DNA from: Liopterus haemorrhoidalis
Lineage: Eukaryota > Arthropoda > Insecta > Coleoptera > Dytiscidae
Direction: 5' to 3'
NCBI GenBank assembly: GCA_963971575.1
Contig: OZ020624.1
Span: forward strand, 5,631,903 to 5,695,902
Length of the DNA stretch: 64,000 bases
Part shown: positions 32,986-44,480 of the stretch, in pieces
How the letters are laid out: every line of letters starts with the position of its first letter
Numbering within the stretch: the stretch's first letter is position 1
Made by a program: the position numbers and the translations under genes
Notes under the pieces: model-generated
Database searches by the model: none
What the model saw: the letters and a program-made list of their open reading frames with translations, nothing else
Told to the model about the DNA's origin: nothing

Positions 32986-33130
32986 TTTTGAAAATTCTTC
33001 ATTTCTTCAATTTTTTTAAAAAAGAGTACTTTTATTGAATTTTTAGAAAAAGTAAGAGTACATAATTTTATTTGCTCAAAAAGAGTACATGTACTCTTTA
33101 AAGAGTACGGTTGGTCACCCTATACAAAAT

Positions 33131-33583
33131 AGAACTAAAAACTCAGCGATCCAAGAACTATAGCACTGTTAAATGGTGTGTTATGGTATCTTCTTCTTAG
33201 AGTGCCATGCTCGATGTTCTAAAATGCCTCTTTTGTATTGAGCATATTCCGAACGTAGGCTATTTCCCCGCATACAGTTGTGTTGTGTGTGTTGCCTGTG
33301 TAACACAATCGTATGGGATATACAATTTATCATCGTGGAATACGAAATACTAATTACACTATGCAACACTAAAAAATTCACAAATATTTCGAATAGTAAT
33401 TCGTATTAGGTATACCTAGTAAGCAAAAAAAATATATATATTTAGATATCACGTCTCAAAACATAGATAAGTAAAATCTAAATTTTTTTATTGCTGATAA
33501 AACTTGTTTGAGCCTATTCATAAAAAGATATCTTTGCTGTGTACAAGTCATCAAAATATTTAGATTAGTTATAAATCTACAAA
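33131..33583. other. Gene-free spacer
   Basis: Nothing recognised. Confidence 0.4.
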
Positions 33584-34408
33584 ATGCCGCGCGTTTGTGT
33601 TAATTCTCCTAACTTATTTTGTTATGTTTGTTGTCAATTTACTCCTAAAAGTGAAAAAAGCCAATTTCTCCATTGCTTGAGAAGTGTTATCAAGCTTATT
33701 TTAAGAGTGTAATTAAAAATCAAGACAAATCATGGGTGCCCCAAGTGTGTTGTTTAAAATGTTATAAATATTTGACGGGTTGGTACAATGGTACTATAAA
33801 AGTGATGCCTTTTGGTGTACCAATGCAGTGGTGTGAACCCAAGAACCACATAAACGACTGTTATTTCTGTTTGACAAATGTGAAGGGTTTTTCTAAAAAA
33901 TCAAAACATTCAGTGAAATATGCCAATGTACCATCAGTATCAATGCCGCTACCCCATTCTCCAGACATTCCAGTACCAAAACGATTTTCAAGTTCATCAA
34001 GTTCATCGAGTTCTATGGAAGAAGATAACGTACCTGGCCCTTCTAGTGATGAGGTATTTCAAGATCCAACTACTATTACAGAACCATATTCAGATTTCAC
34101 CAGATTTCCATGAAAAAATTAAATTGATGCTGAATGCTTATCATAAACTAGGATGCAATATGTCGTTGAAAATCCATTTTCTACACTCCCATTTGAGTTT
34201 CTTTCCGGAAAATATGGGTTCAGTAAGCGATGAACACGGCGAACGCTTTCACCAGGAAAAAGCAGAGTTTGAGAAACGTTATCAAGGTAGATGGGAACCA
34301 GCCATGCTTGCAGACTACTGTTGGTGCCTTCAGAGGGATAACGCGATAACTGACTACAGGAGGAAAGCCAATATCACAAAAAAATATAAGTTTTTTAATA
34401 AGAAATAA
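33584..34408 (+). pseudogene. Unknown multicopy arthropod protein family, middle deleted
   Basis: The start at 33584 (MPRVCVNSPNLFCYVCCQFT) opens a cysteine-rich N-terminus. A one-base shift near 33670 leads to NQDKSWVPQVCCLKCYKYLT and GWYNG, then MPFGVPMQWCEPKNHINDCY with FCLTNVKGFSKKSKHSVKY: paired Cys-x2-Cys blocks suggesting zinc binding. A Ser-rich linker follows, and near 34100 the frame shifts to the family's C-terminus: KLGCNMSLKIHFLHSHLSFF, SDEHGERFHQEKAEFEKRYQ and LADYCW. About 350 residues of the usual middle are missing. I recall this protein as widespread and multicopy in insects but know no established function; a transposon origin is plausible. Confidence 0.62.
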
Positions 34409-34734
34409 AGTTTTGTGTCGCTAATTTATATAATTTAAAAAAAATCAATAAATGCTTTTCTCTATGGAACCTGACGTGATGTGACAATTTTATTTATTAA
34501 CTTCAATTGATTTTAAGGTGGGGAATCATAATTACATACTGTAAACCCAGTGAAAAAAAAAATTATTTAATTTGTTGCATAGTGTTATTTTGAAAAAATT
34601 TTATCAGGATTTTTACCTTCGTGGTATGCTTTCCGAGGGAGAAACGGTCAAAAAATGTAACGTGTTTTAGCCGGTGTCATGGAATGAACCCTGTTCCGCC
34701 ACTCAGTAATCCACACACTAACTTCTTCGTTGGT
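34409..34734. other. Gene-free spacer
   Basis: Nothing recognised. Confidence 0.4.
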
Positions 34735-34980
34735 CTCCACATATTGATTATATCAATACTAAGCTGTCAGGATCATGTTATATGCTAAAGAGGTTCAGGT
34801 ACTTTATTTTACCTTCATTATTAAGATCAATTTATTTTGCGAAACTTCATACAGTTATAAATTATGCTATTATTTTCTGGGGAGCATCAAAAGAAGCTCA
34901 TAAAATTCTCTTGCAGCAAAAGAAATTTTTACTTATTGGTGTTCAATTAACAGAATGCGAATAGCTTATGAAATCTAGGT
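34735..34980 (+). pseudogene. Short LINE RT C-terminal fragment
   Basis: HIDYINTKLSGSCYMLKRFR followed by LRSIYFAKLHTVINYAIIFW and GASKEAHKILLQQKK is the W-x-HI..K...Y.L......YFA..H..INY.I.FWG block that follows the RT palm in Jockey/CR1-group LINEs. Both ends are cut. Confidence 0.65.
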
Positions 34981-35108
34981 AATATTTTATTTTCAATTAA
35001 ACATTTTAGAGATTTACGATTAATATTTACAACTATTAAAGTAAATTAATAAGAAAAAAAATAATATTTCCATTGGAAAGCCATTAATTTGGAAACCTAT
35101 TTCAGAAG

Positions 35109-36185
35109 TTACTGGGTAACGTCACCTTTCATTTTTATAACGTCATTAATTCTTCTAGGTATAGTATCTACAAGGTCTTGGCATTGTCGAGGAGTAAATT
35201 TATCCCATATTTCTTGAAGCTTTAGTCTTAATTCTGGAATTGTTCTAGCCGGTGTTATACGCAATCGTTTTTTCATTTCGTGCCAAAGTGTCTCGATGGG
35301 GGAAAAGTCTGGGCTACTTGAAACCCATTCTAAAAGTGGAATAGAATGATCACGGAACCATTTCAAAGATTTTTTTGACGTATAGCAAGCGGCTCCATCT
35401 TATTGAAAAATAAAATCCTCCCCAGAGATTAATGCATGTTCCATAGTTGGCAACAGAGACTCCTCTAAAATACTTAAATATTTGGCTGTGTTAACAATGC
35501 CATCGATAAAGTGAAGTTTTCCTACAACTCTTGCAGACATTGAACCCCACACCAGGACAGATGCTGGACATTTCACTTTCCTTTTCAAGCAATCGGGATG
35601 ATATGCTTCATGTTTCTGATGAATAACTCTGCTCCGGTTGTCTCCTACACAGATTTCAAACCTAGACTCATCGCTCCATTGCACGCTGTTTCACTTTTCA
35701 CAATTCCATATGTTATGTTTTCTTGCCTATTTCAACCTGTTTATCTTTTGCTTAGACGTCAACAATGGTTTTTCCTTGGCCTAAGAAAGTTTTATAAATT
35801 TCTGTAAATATACATTTAAGAGTCCGATTAAAAAAATATTACCTTATAGGTTCTAAATCCTAATTTTTTAGCTTCCTTATGACATGTAGACCTTGAAACA
35901 CGTCTTCCAACAACATCGCTCCACAGTACACTCAATTGACTGTAGTTAGCACGTCTGTTATCTTTAATAATTTTTTTCAATTCACGTTTGTCATTGTCCA
36001 TCAGTGTAGTTTTCTTCACGTATTGGGGCAACTGAACCACTTGTTTTGTATAATTTTACAATATTTCTAATACTGTATCTTGACAAACCTAATAATTTTC
36101 TGATTTCGGAATTTGTTTTTCCTGTATTTGCTAAGTTCACAATGATTAACCGAATTTTTTCATCAATAGTTTTGCCTCTGCCCAT
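35109..36185 (-). pseudogene. Tc1-type (DD34E) transposase, broken in several places
   Basis: Minus strand from MGRGKTIDEKIRLIIVNLAN: helix-turn-helix (SEIRKLLGLSRYSIRNIVKL), a frame change near 36000, a second HTH half (KKIIKDNRRANYSQLSVLW), another break near 35700, then MQWSDESRFEICVGDNR with the first Asp. A stop (CAA then TAA) precedes DGAACYTSKKSLKWFRDH with the second Asp at 35396, and WVSSSPDFSPIETLWHEMKK holds the catalytic Glu. It ends MKGDVTQ. Domain order and the SPIETLW block are those of Tc1 transposases (about 340 residues). No convincing inverted ends found. Confidence 0.85.
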
Positions 36186-36189
36186 CTTT

Positions 36190-37611
36190 CAAAATTATTT
36201 AGGCTTAACACTTTTAATACACAGTCAATAAACAAACTTTGTTTTCTAACGCCTACTACGCATAGCTACCGCAAAAACCCAGTTATTTTATATACAGTAC
36301 AAGAATACATGAACTCAAAAAATACGTTTGTTCTACGAATATTATTTTTATAATCACAAATTAAATATTACGGAATAAATTTTGACCCCTTTGCTTCTAA
36401 TATGATTATATTGTCTAAAAATGTACAAAGCAGCATTTACTTTTACTTATTATTTAATAATTTCTAAAGAAACTGAAAATTTCATAGCTGGGCCAACTGA
36501 AAGTGGACAGGGTTGACATTGGAACTAAACGTTAATCCTAATTTACTTACCGCCAGTTCTCTGTACATAGAATAAAATCACTGTGTTCGACATATATCAA
36601 AACACAAGATTCAACATGCTTATAGTTTAACCACACATGTATTCTACCTTAAGCACTTTGAACCCATGTCCTTTATAAAGCCACACAAACGGTGAAGTCA
36701 AGTTTGTAGTAAAATGGCAACCCCAAACAACAACAGATACAAGTTTACCCAGGAGTACACATTGTTGTGGACGTTAACCAGTTCGCTGAGCTGTCTTAGT
36801 CACGTAGAAAGTTTCCATTGACTCCCTTATCTTAGAAGTTTTATCATGACCACCTACCGAAACTTTTAATTGGAACAAGTGTGTTAAAGACGTGATAGAA
36901 CATGCAACGTATGTTAGCGTGAGTAGAAGTTGTTAGGGGATAAGAAATGATGGATATCTTGTGTTTTATAAATATTTTAAGGATAAAAATGCGTAAAAGC
37001 CTTTTATAAAGAGCTTCGCTCTTTAAATATTTTGTCGTGAGTTAAGGAATTGTGAAGTTTTTCCGGAAATTCCTTGCATGCTAATATTAAAGTAAATTGT
37101 GTACTGTTTTCAAACCAATTATGAATAAAGAAAATAACAGAGGATGGAAAATTCATTGCAGGTTTTCTCGTGAGATATTTTACTGAGTTGATGTTTTATG
37201 GGCAGTTCGACAGTTTTAAATTATACTAGCTGCTGTAAAACTTCGTACTTTTTTTGTTAAATGAATTTTTATTGATAAATAATTATGATAAGTGGGATAA
37301 GGAGGTACAGGGACAGGAAAGAACAGACAGAATAGACAAATCGCCGAGTGTGGAAAGATATAAAGAGATAAGAGAGATCGGTAAGCTTATCATACGTCCC
37401 GGTTTGAGCGGGACTGTCCCGGTTTGAAGGTGTGGTCCCAGCGACGAACCAGTTTGTCATTTTGTCCCGGATATTTGGTAAAAATTAAAAAGTGCCGAAT
37501 ATACAAGCAGTACAAAAAGTGTAGCCTCGGAAAATGGCGATTAGACAACTAATTAAAAATAACAAAGAATTTTTGAAAGAAATTTCACGCTAGTGATAAA
37601 TGTTTAATATA
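36190..37611. other. Gene-free AT-rich spacer
   Basis: No coding region recognised; frames at 37269-37460 have no family features. Confidence 0.4.
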
Positions 37612-38119
37612 GTCGGATTGCTGATTGTGACTGTTCGTTGCTACAAGTATCGATATTCAATACTATATGCTTTCTCTGTCTATATCATTATAATAATTTG
37701 CATACCCATAGTAACGTATAGTGAACCAAGTTGACAACTAACCTTCCAAATTATTTGAATAAAAAACAAAGCATTAGAAAGAAACAGCATGATTCGTAGA
37801 TATCTTTACTAATTAGAGCGCGAAAATAAATTTACAGCAGTACTGAAACAAACAAAATTATTAATTTTAAGGTAATAATTATAAATAAGGAAAAATGTAT
37901 ACTCCTACGTAAATTTTTGATTATAATTTGTTGTTTATTCCAGCAGATTTAAAATTAAAGTTTGTGAATTTAATAATTGGCCGCAAGCCATATTTTAATT
38001 AATATTTATTACCCAGACACTGACAGTTAACACAAATAACAAAAAACAATGGTAACTAGATTATTATATAAATGTACTACTTAATACCTACATGTAACAG
38101 TCACCTATCAGCAATCCGA
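37612..38119. mobile_element. Non-autonomous derivative of the 20-kb DDE element (copy B)
   Basis: TA-flanked. The ends GTCGGATTGCTGATTGTGAC and CAGTCACCTATCAGCAATCC (reading to CCGAC) match those of 20342-21572, as do internal words (GTTGCTACAAGTATCGATAT, CCAGCAGATTTAAAATTAAA). The transposase region is completely deleted, giving 508 bases. Confidence 0.85.
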
Positions 38120-38444
38120 CTATATATAACTTTTCGCCACGACCACTATAGAATTTACCAATTCTAAAACCGATTTTGACTACAGAAAGTTTATATTCTA
38201 ACACAACAGTTGGAATGTTATTCTAAAGCACTTATCTTATGTATTTTGCGTGTATTTCATTCCTTCACTTGTTATGGAATAAAGATTCCATGCTTGTTGT
38301 CATTTGTTTTCGTAGGGTTACATTAAAATATATGTAATGTTTACATTAAATAAATGCAACATATCTTCCTAAAAAGTACTAAAATATTGGCCGATGTGCG
38401 GCAAATTAAATTAAAATTAAACGAATAATAAATTTAAAAAAAAA
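38120..38444. other. Gene-free spacer
   Basis: Nothing recognised. Confidence 0.4.
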
Positions 38445-38856
38445 ATCAGCTGTGGCCACCACAGGACCGACCGCCATCATAAAGTACTTATATAAATTAC
38501 ATGCTAGCAGCAGAGTAGAAATAACTTGACCTAATATTTTCTAACAGAGATATTATTTATCATGACCATGGAAACGTTACATATAAATATGAAAAAATTG
38601 AGACTTGGAAAAGAATTTCGAAAAATTTTACTGAAATTATTCGAAATTTTTCGTTTTATCAAAAAACGTCTCAAATAAAAGTTATTAGTTATTGCTTTTA
38701 TAGCAACTTTTGTTTAATAAATTTTTTGTTTGAGATATTTTTCTGTTCTGAAATATTTGCAAAAATCTTAAAATCGACACGAGTAAACTTCCATTTTTAG
38801 TCAACCGATTTTTACCAAAAGTTGATCAACTCATGCCATTGATGGCAGAAGCTTAA

Positions 38857-39079
38857 ATATATATATATCAGCTTATATATGGCAGGATGCAGAAAGCAGT
38901 GCTGCTCGGGTCGCTCCGCATTGTGCGGGCACTGGATCTGGCGTAATTTCCGCGGCTGCATATCGCCAGGGTTTGGGATGCAGTCGTGTGTATTTAGCTC
39001 CACTAGTCTCTAGTATGACGCGGCTCAAAAGGTTTCTGAAGTTTGAGATTAGTGGACGCTTGTCAAGACCTGACAAACC
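38857..39079. other. Unclassified insert in the repeat
   Basis: A GC-richer 220-base piece between the repeat and the LINE tail. On the minus strand the words LHPKPWRYAAAEI and CGATRAALL are open, but I do not recognise the family. Confidence 0.3.
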
Positions 39080-39787
39080 CCAAAATAATAATAATAATAT
39101 TTATTGATCCTTTAAATACAGGACTGCATGTAGGATATGTCAGTACATGAGTTTACAATTTTACAAAGATCTTGATCAGTAATACAAGTTATGCAGTTAT
39201 AAAAACAACAAAATTATATATTAAATTACCCAAAATTAATTTTCCCCATTGGCATGACTACACCAGTCCTTACAAATTTTCAAAAATTCATTCATTGAGT
39301 ATACACAATGCTCTATAAGAAATACCTTAATCTTCCTCTTAAATATAGCAAACTGCGTTTCATTTCTGACATGAAATGGCAGTGAATTAAATAATTTAAT
39401 ACCAACAGTTTTTGGTGATTTTTTTGTCAGTTCCAGCATGTTTGCTGGAGTTCTGAAACAATCTTTTCCTCTGGTGTTATATGAATGCTGGTTCAAATGG
39501 CGCGCAAAGTATATTTGATTTTTAAATACATAGACCAGCAACTCTAAGATGTAAATACCAGGAACTGTTAATAATTTGTATTTTACAAAAAGTGGTCTGC
39601 ATGATTCAGTGCGTCTTTTGCTCGCTATACAACGTATTATTTTTTTCTGAGAAATAAATATGTCATCTGCCATAGTTGATGATCCCCAGAAGCATATTCC
39701 ATACTTAAGCCTACTATAAAATTGTGCGTAATAAAATTTAATAATTGTCTCATGACCTACAATATTTTTTAAATTTTTTATTTGAAA
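39080..39787 (-). pseudogene. LINE RT C-terminal fragment with AAT tail
   Basis: Minus strand: HETIIKFYYAQFYSRLKYGI with CFWGSS, then IFISQKKIIRCIASKRRTES, LNQHSYNTRGKDCFRTPANM, TVGIKLFNSLPFHVRNETQF. These are the RT C-terminal blocks seen in the other copies. Its 3' end is TAAATATTATTATTATT on the minus strand (39083-39100). It is inserted in the second microsatellite repeat family. Confidence 0.75.
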
Positions 39788-41829
39788 GTGAACTGAATTT
39801 CTGACAGAGGGACAGACAGACCGACAGACATCATACTAAAAATAGTCGAAACGTTATGTAGGGACCTCAATTCGTGGAGATCCATCGAAATCTCGAAATG
39901 TCAAAATTGGTATGATCACAATACCTCCCTTATATATGTTGGCGGTCGGTAAAAATAAGTTTAATTAATTGATTAATTTGTTATGTAATATAAATTATTT
40001 GTTAAGATAAAATGTTTGTTAAAATAATTATTTGTTATTTTATTTTTTTCTTTCTCATGGTCTTGGAGAAAGTAGGGTCTGTGACTCGGTTGGAAGAGAA
40101 AATTATCGTATATAAATATATATAGATGGGACGCCGCAACTCCAGTTTTGCCCCAGGCCCCGCAAATGCTAAGGGCGGCCCTGAACATCAGTGTTATGTT
40201 CCCAATCTTTTTCAGGAATTGAAAAAAGTATTGCATATAGTTGTGACATTTTGACGTGACATCCTGACGTGAATGAACTGTCAGTAAAAATTCTAAAACC
40301 TGTAAAAGATCCCATTGTTCCACCTCTTACAAGAGTAATAAACTCCTGCATCACTAACAGCTGTTTTCCTGACAAGCTTAAACCATACTTATCGACCAAT
40401 ATCAATATTGCCAGTTTTTTCAAATATTTTTGAAAAGGTGTTGTACAAACAAATTGTGTAGTATTTTACAAGCAAAAATCTTTTCTCCAATAGTCAGTTT
40501 GGTTTTAGAAGTGATAAGAGCACTATAGATGCAGTTTTGGACTTTGTCGCGTATGTTTCGGATGCATTAGAATCAGGGAAATACTGTCTTAGTGTTTTTC
40601 TTGATTTAAGCAAGGCTTTTGACTGCATATCTCATGATATTTTATTAACCAAACTATATTTTTATGGTTTTGACGACAAGAGCCGTGCCATGCTTAAATC
40701 ATACTTATCTAACCGGAAACAGTTTACCCAATTTAAAAGTAGCGTTTCTGAGTATCTTCCTTTACATTTTGGTATTCCTCAAGGTTCAGTTCACGGACCG
40801 CTACTATTCTTAATATATGTTAACGACTTGTCTCTCGCTATGACATCTAAATCAATTCTTTACGCTGACGATACAACTTTACTAAATTGCAACCATGATC
40901 TAGATTCCCTTATTACAGAAACTGTTTCTCTGGTGAACAGTGCAAACTCTTGGTTGTCTAGCAATAAACTGATTTTAAATACAGATAAAACCCAGACCTT
41001 GCTACTGAGCACCAGAAAACATGATTTTGCCAATTCCCCTTTCGTTAAATTTCTTGGTATCCACGTTGATCCTTACCTTCGTTGGGATCAGCACGTGGAT
41101 GTACTCAGTCGTAAACTGCGATCGACCGTGTATCTAGTAAGGAATCTGAAGCATGAAGTCAGCATAGATGTTGTATTAAAAGTCTATTTCTCCCTCTTTC
41201 AGTCCCACCTAACCTATGGGTTAATAATCTGGGGACATTCACCTGCAGCCAAAAGAATTTTCAGCTTACAACGTAAAGTTGTAAGAATAATTGCCAGTGC
41301 TCCTTTTAGAGCGGATTGTCGAGATCTTTTTGTAAAGCTGAAAATAATGTCATTGCCTTCACTATTTATTTATTTGTGTCTATTGTTTGTACGCAAAAAC
41401 TTACACAATTATATCACTTTTAGTGAAACGCACGAGCACAACACGCGTTGTAAAAATAATATTCGTGGTAAGATTTTGCGCTTAAATAAATCCAGGAATT
41501 GTTCAAATTACTTTGTTGTGAAATTTTATAATCTTTTACCAGAGACTATTACTACCAGTGTTGCCAGATGGTGAAAAAGAAAAAATCGTACTAACACTTC
41601 AAAATGATCGTATTTTCAAGAAAAAAATCGTACAAACAATCGTATTTTTTAAAAAATAATCGTACAAAAAATTTGCTGTGTAACTAATTTAAAAATTATT
41701 AGGTATATATTTTTCTATTGCACAATCATAGTAGCAGAAAAGGATAAAAAATGTATAATACAGAAAGGATAAAAAATGTATAATACAGCAAAGTCCTTTT
41801 TATAAATTTTTATTGAATTAACAAAAAAT

Positions 41830-42110
41830 CTTCAGAAAAAAAGTTAAACTAGACAAAAAGGCCCATCTAAAGGTTACTGACTTTTTGGTGTCATTGTAAA
41901 GCTAATTTAATGTACTTTTAGGAAAAAAATATAAAATTATCGATTCCCTATGCAAAAGTTGACATAATTTCCGGTGAAACCGGAAGTGCCTCAGAATTCT
42001 TATAGTAACCTTTAGATGAGCCTTTTTGTATAAAAGGCTCAAAAAATAAAGGAGATTTTCGTGGTGCCCCGTCTCAAACAAACACCCTGTATATATAAAT
42101 TAGTCTCTTG
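41830..42110 (-). repeat. Repeat D, copy 1 (copy 2 at 62763)
   Basis: On the minus strand ACAGGGTGTTTGTTTGAGAC, GGGGCACC-CGAAAATCTCC, TTCCGGTTTCACCGGAAAT and TACATTAAATTAGCTTTACA occur as in the plus-strand block at 62763-63060. ACAGGGTGTTT starts are common for insect DNA transposons; the order of internal parts differs (part of the block is repeated in reverse order), so one copy is rearranged. Confidence 0.6.
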
Positions 42111-42194
42111 TTTCATTTTGTAAAAATCACATTAATACCAATCACATGCATAAATATTAATACAGACAAGGCCGATTTCAGTTTGTAGTACAGT

Positions 42195-42518
42195 CAGTGG
42201 CGCACCCAGGAATTTTTCTTGGGGGGGGGCGGTAGACAAAAAAAAAGTGAAGATATAAAAAAAGCTCCTCGCTTCGATGACAAAAAAACAAAAAGGTCCT
42301 CACTTGTAAAATACAAGTGATGAGCAGAAAAAAAGGTCCTCACTTGTTAAATACAAGTGATGAACAAAAAAAAAAAGGTCCTCACTAGTAAAATACAAGT
42401 GATGAGAAAAAAAGGCCCTCATCTCCATATCTATATATTTACCTAAGATCCATAATGCTAATTAAAAAATTTGGTATTTCCATCCTTCTTGGAGCCCCCC
42501 CCCCTGGGTGCGGCACTG
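42195..42518. mobile_element. hAT MITE with perfect 8-bp duplication, nested
   Basis: AGTACAGT is repeated exactly at 42187-42194 and 42519-42526. Ends CAGTGGCGCACCCAGG and CCTGGGTGCGGCACTG are inverted. Inside, AAAGGTCCTCACTTGT and ACAAGTGATGAG recur about three times, the reverse complement of the motif in the MITE at 11369-11622. Confidence 0.93.
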
Positions 42519-43416
42519 AGTACAGTACTCTTATACCCTTTTCACACTAGAACTTTAAGATCGGATGTTAAAGTGAATTGTTATAATAAAATTATTTATT
42601 TTAATAATGTGTTTAATAAAATATAGAGCTACAATAATTGAGATAAAATGTATCGACTTACATGTTAATACATGTGTAATATATTCTTTATTGTAGAATG
42701 AAATGAAATATCGATATTTGTTTATAATAAATCAAAATGTGCGTCTGCGCAGACAGTTCAAAACTGGTAATTTCCTGACGGTAACTTAAGGACAAAATTA
42801 CTGTAGCTGATAACTGCACCGGAGATTTAAACATCAAGTGTGAAAGCAAACCGATGTTAAACATCGGTGAATTTTAAGTTCACTCGTCTTAAAGTTCTAG
42901 TGTGAAAAGGGTATAACTAATAAGGAGTGAGCTTTATATTTTTGAATATTCGAATATGCCCGAGCATACCCGATCTTAGCGAGATAAACCATTCTATTTA
43001 AGAGCGCGTCGATTTGAAATCCGAGGGCTAAAATATTCAATATATCGCATTATATAATATTAATATTTAACTTACTAAAAATGTATATAAATAAATATGT
43101 TTCATCAATAAAAACATCAAAAAAATCGTACATCTGATACCAAGAAGTCGTACATCGTACACATGCAAAAATAATCGTACAAATACGATTTAAATCGTAC
43201 ATCTGGCAACACTGATTACTACACTACCACTAGACAAATTCAAACTTAAACTTAAACACTTATTTATAAATAAACCATTGTACACAATTGATGAATTTAA
43301 CAACGTTAATTTTGATGAACTTTTATGACTTTGTCTCTTAATATTGTATTGACTGACTGAAAGCAGTTCTTTGTATTTGTAATTTGGTCAATAAAACTAT
43401 TATTATTATTATTATT

Positions 43417-44460
43417 TTATTTCTTCAACAATATCAAAATTACCTGTCTTACAAACTTAACCGACATAAAAAATATTTGGCATGAAAGAAATAAAAAATA
43501 TTTGAATATCTACAATAATTTCTAGTATGTATGTTACAATACCATCATTGTAAGTGCAATATATTCCAACTATTAACTAAGTATGCCAATGTAACCACAT
43601 ATTAATAAGTTATATTGTCGGTTTGGAACGGCGTTCCCGGTTCCCGGTTGCCGGTTGCGGGTCCCGTTCAGACGTCTATATACTGAATATTTGGAATTTA
43701 TGCTCATAACATAAACTATATGATCGATCTGCTGCCAACCTTAATCATAATTAACTTAGTTCGACTTAGTTTATACTTGGTGTTATTCACTAGACAGATG
43801 TTATGCTTCAAGTTATGACAGCAACTGTACTGTTCTTATTAAGACAATTATATTTTATTGATAAATTTGCACTGATCAATTAAGGGACTATCTTGAGCTA
43901 TTTAACTTTCTAATTTAGGGAACTTTATTATTAATGGTAATTTCTCTTACAAATTATTCTGGAAGATTAGAAAGAGTTTCAGATATGAACACAATCAGTG
44001 GGATTCTGAAAGTTTGCGATAAATCACTACAAGGGTCAGGGCGGTTTTTGTCGAATCGCGCTTCTGAACGAAAGTTTCGGTGCACATTAACGCTGAAAGT
44101 TGGAGTGACTTCACGCCAGATGAAACGCAGCATTGAGAGATAGCTTGTAAAAGCATTAACATATTCTAACCTCTTAAGTTTAGATTTGAAGTTACAATAT
44201 AATTAAAATTACATCAAGCTTTACCAAATAACGCTTCTGACTGCATATTATACTACAGATTACAATAATACCCCAGTTTACAAAAAAAATTAAATATAAT
44301 AATAATACCATTTATTTAAAAAACTTGTTATACAAAAAATTACAATTAATAATAATGAAAAAAACAAAATTGACAACATTAAATACAGTTAAGCAATACA
44401 TATACATATTATAAATAAAAATTATTTTTTTATAAAGAAAATATCTAACTTTGTTTGTTT
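43417..44460. other. Gene-free AT-rich spacer
   Basis: CCCGGTTCCCGGTTGCCGGT near 43637 is a short internal repeat. The frame at 43934-44143 has no recognisable features. A GACCGTC fragment at 44461-44480 matches the end of the second microsatellite repeat family. Confidence 0.4.
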
Positions 44461-44480
44461 TTACCGACCGTCAACATATA

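Larger units (their letters stand above)
31238..33122 (-). mobile_element. hAT element with 8-bp duplication, hosting repeat copy 2
   Basis: TACAAAAT is repeated exactly at 31230-31237 and 33123-33130. The ends TAGGGTTACCAAC and GTTGGTCACCCTA are inverted with one mismatch. The minus strand holds a hAT dimerisation domain. The tRNA-like repeat copy 2 (31423-32470) is nested inside. Confidence 0.88.
38445..39951 (-). mobile_element. Second microsatellite repeat family, copy 1, interrupted
   Basis: Shares its whole body, inverted, with 52661-54222: CAGCTGTGGCCACCACAGGA (hairpin CTGTGG/CCACAG), GACCGCC, a conserved AT-rich middle (CATGGAAACGTTACATATAA), a GACAGA-type microsatellite (39796-39826), CGAAACGTTATGTAGGGACC and GGCGGTCGGTAAAAA. 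Subterminal ACCGACCGCC/GGCGGTCGGT are inverted. Block 38857-39787 is foreign: an unclassified piece then a LINE. Confidence 0.7.
41556..43214. mobile_element. hAT-type insertion with 8-bp duplication in the LINE
   Basis: ATTACTAC is repeated exactly at 41548-41555 and 43215-43222. The ends CAGTGTTGCCAGATG and CATCTGGCAACACTG (with CGTACATCTGG just inside) are inverted. AATCGTAC words are repeated near both ends, probably transposase-binding sites. No transposase is present; two other repeats are nested (41830-42110 and 42195-42518). Confidence 0.9.
40195..43328 (+). pseudogene. LINE reverse transcriptase split by a hAT insertion
   Basis: Upstream pieces carry stops (40195-40500) but show NHTYRPISILPVFSNIFEKV and QFGFRSDKSTIDAVLDFVAY. 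From 40537 the frame is clean: FLDLSKAFDCISHDIL (first catalytic Asp), GIPQGSVHGPLLFLIYVNDL, ILYADDTTLL (catalytic YADD), FVKFLGIHVDPYLRWDQHVD, SHLTYGLIIWGHSPAAKRIF and FVVKFYNLLPETITT. At 41555 a hAT interrupts the codon after ETITT. After the second copy of ATTACTAC the protein resumes LPLDKFKLKLKHLFINK and ends VNFDEL at 43328. The frame is preserved across the duplication, so the RT was intact here when the hAT landed. Confidence 0.88.
40195..43416 (+). mobile_element. LINE with near-intact RT, interrupted by a hAT
   Basis: Coding from about 40195, hAT insertion at 41556-43214, coding resumes and stops at 43328, then 3' untranslated sequence to GTCAATAAAACTATTATTATT and an ATT tail ending near 43416. 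Confidence 0.85.
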
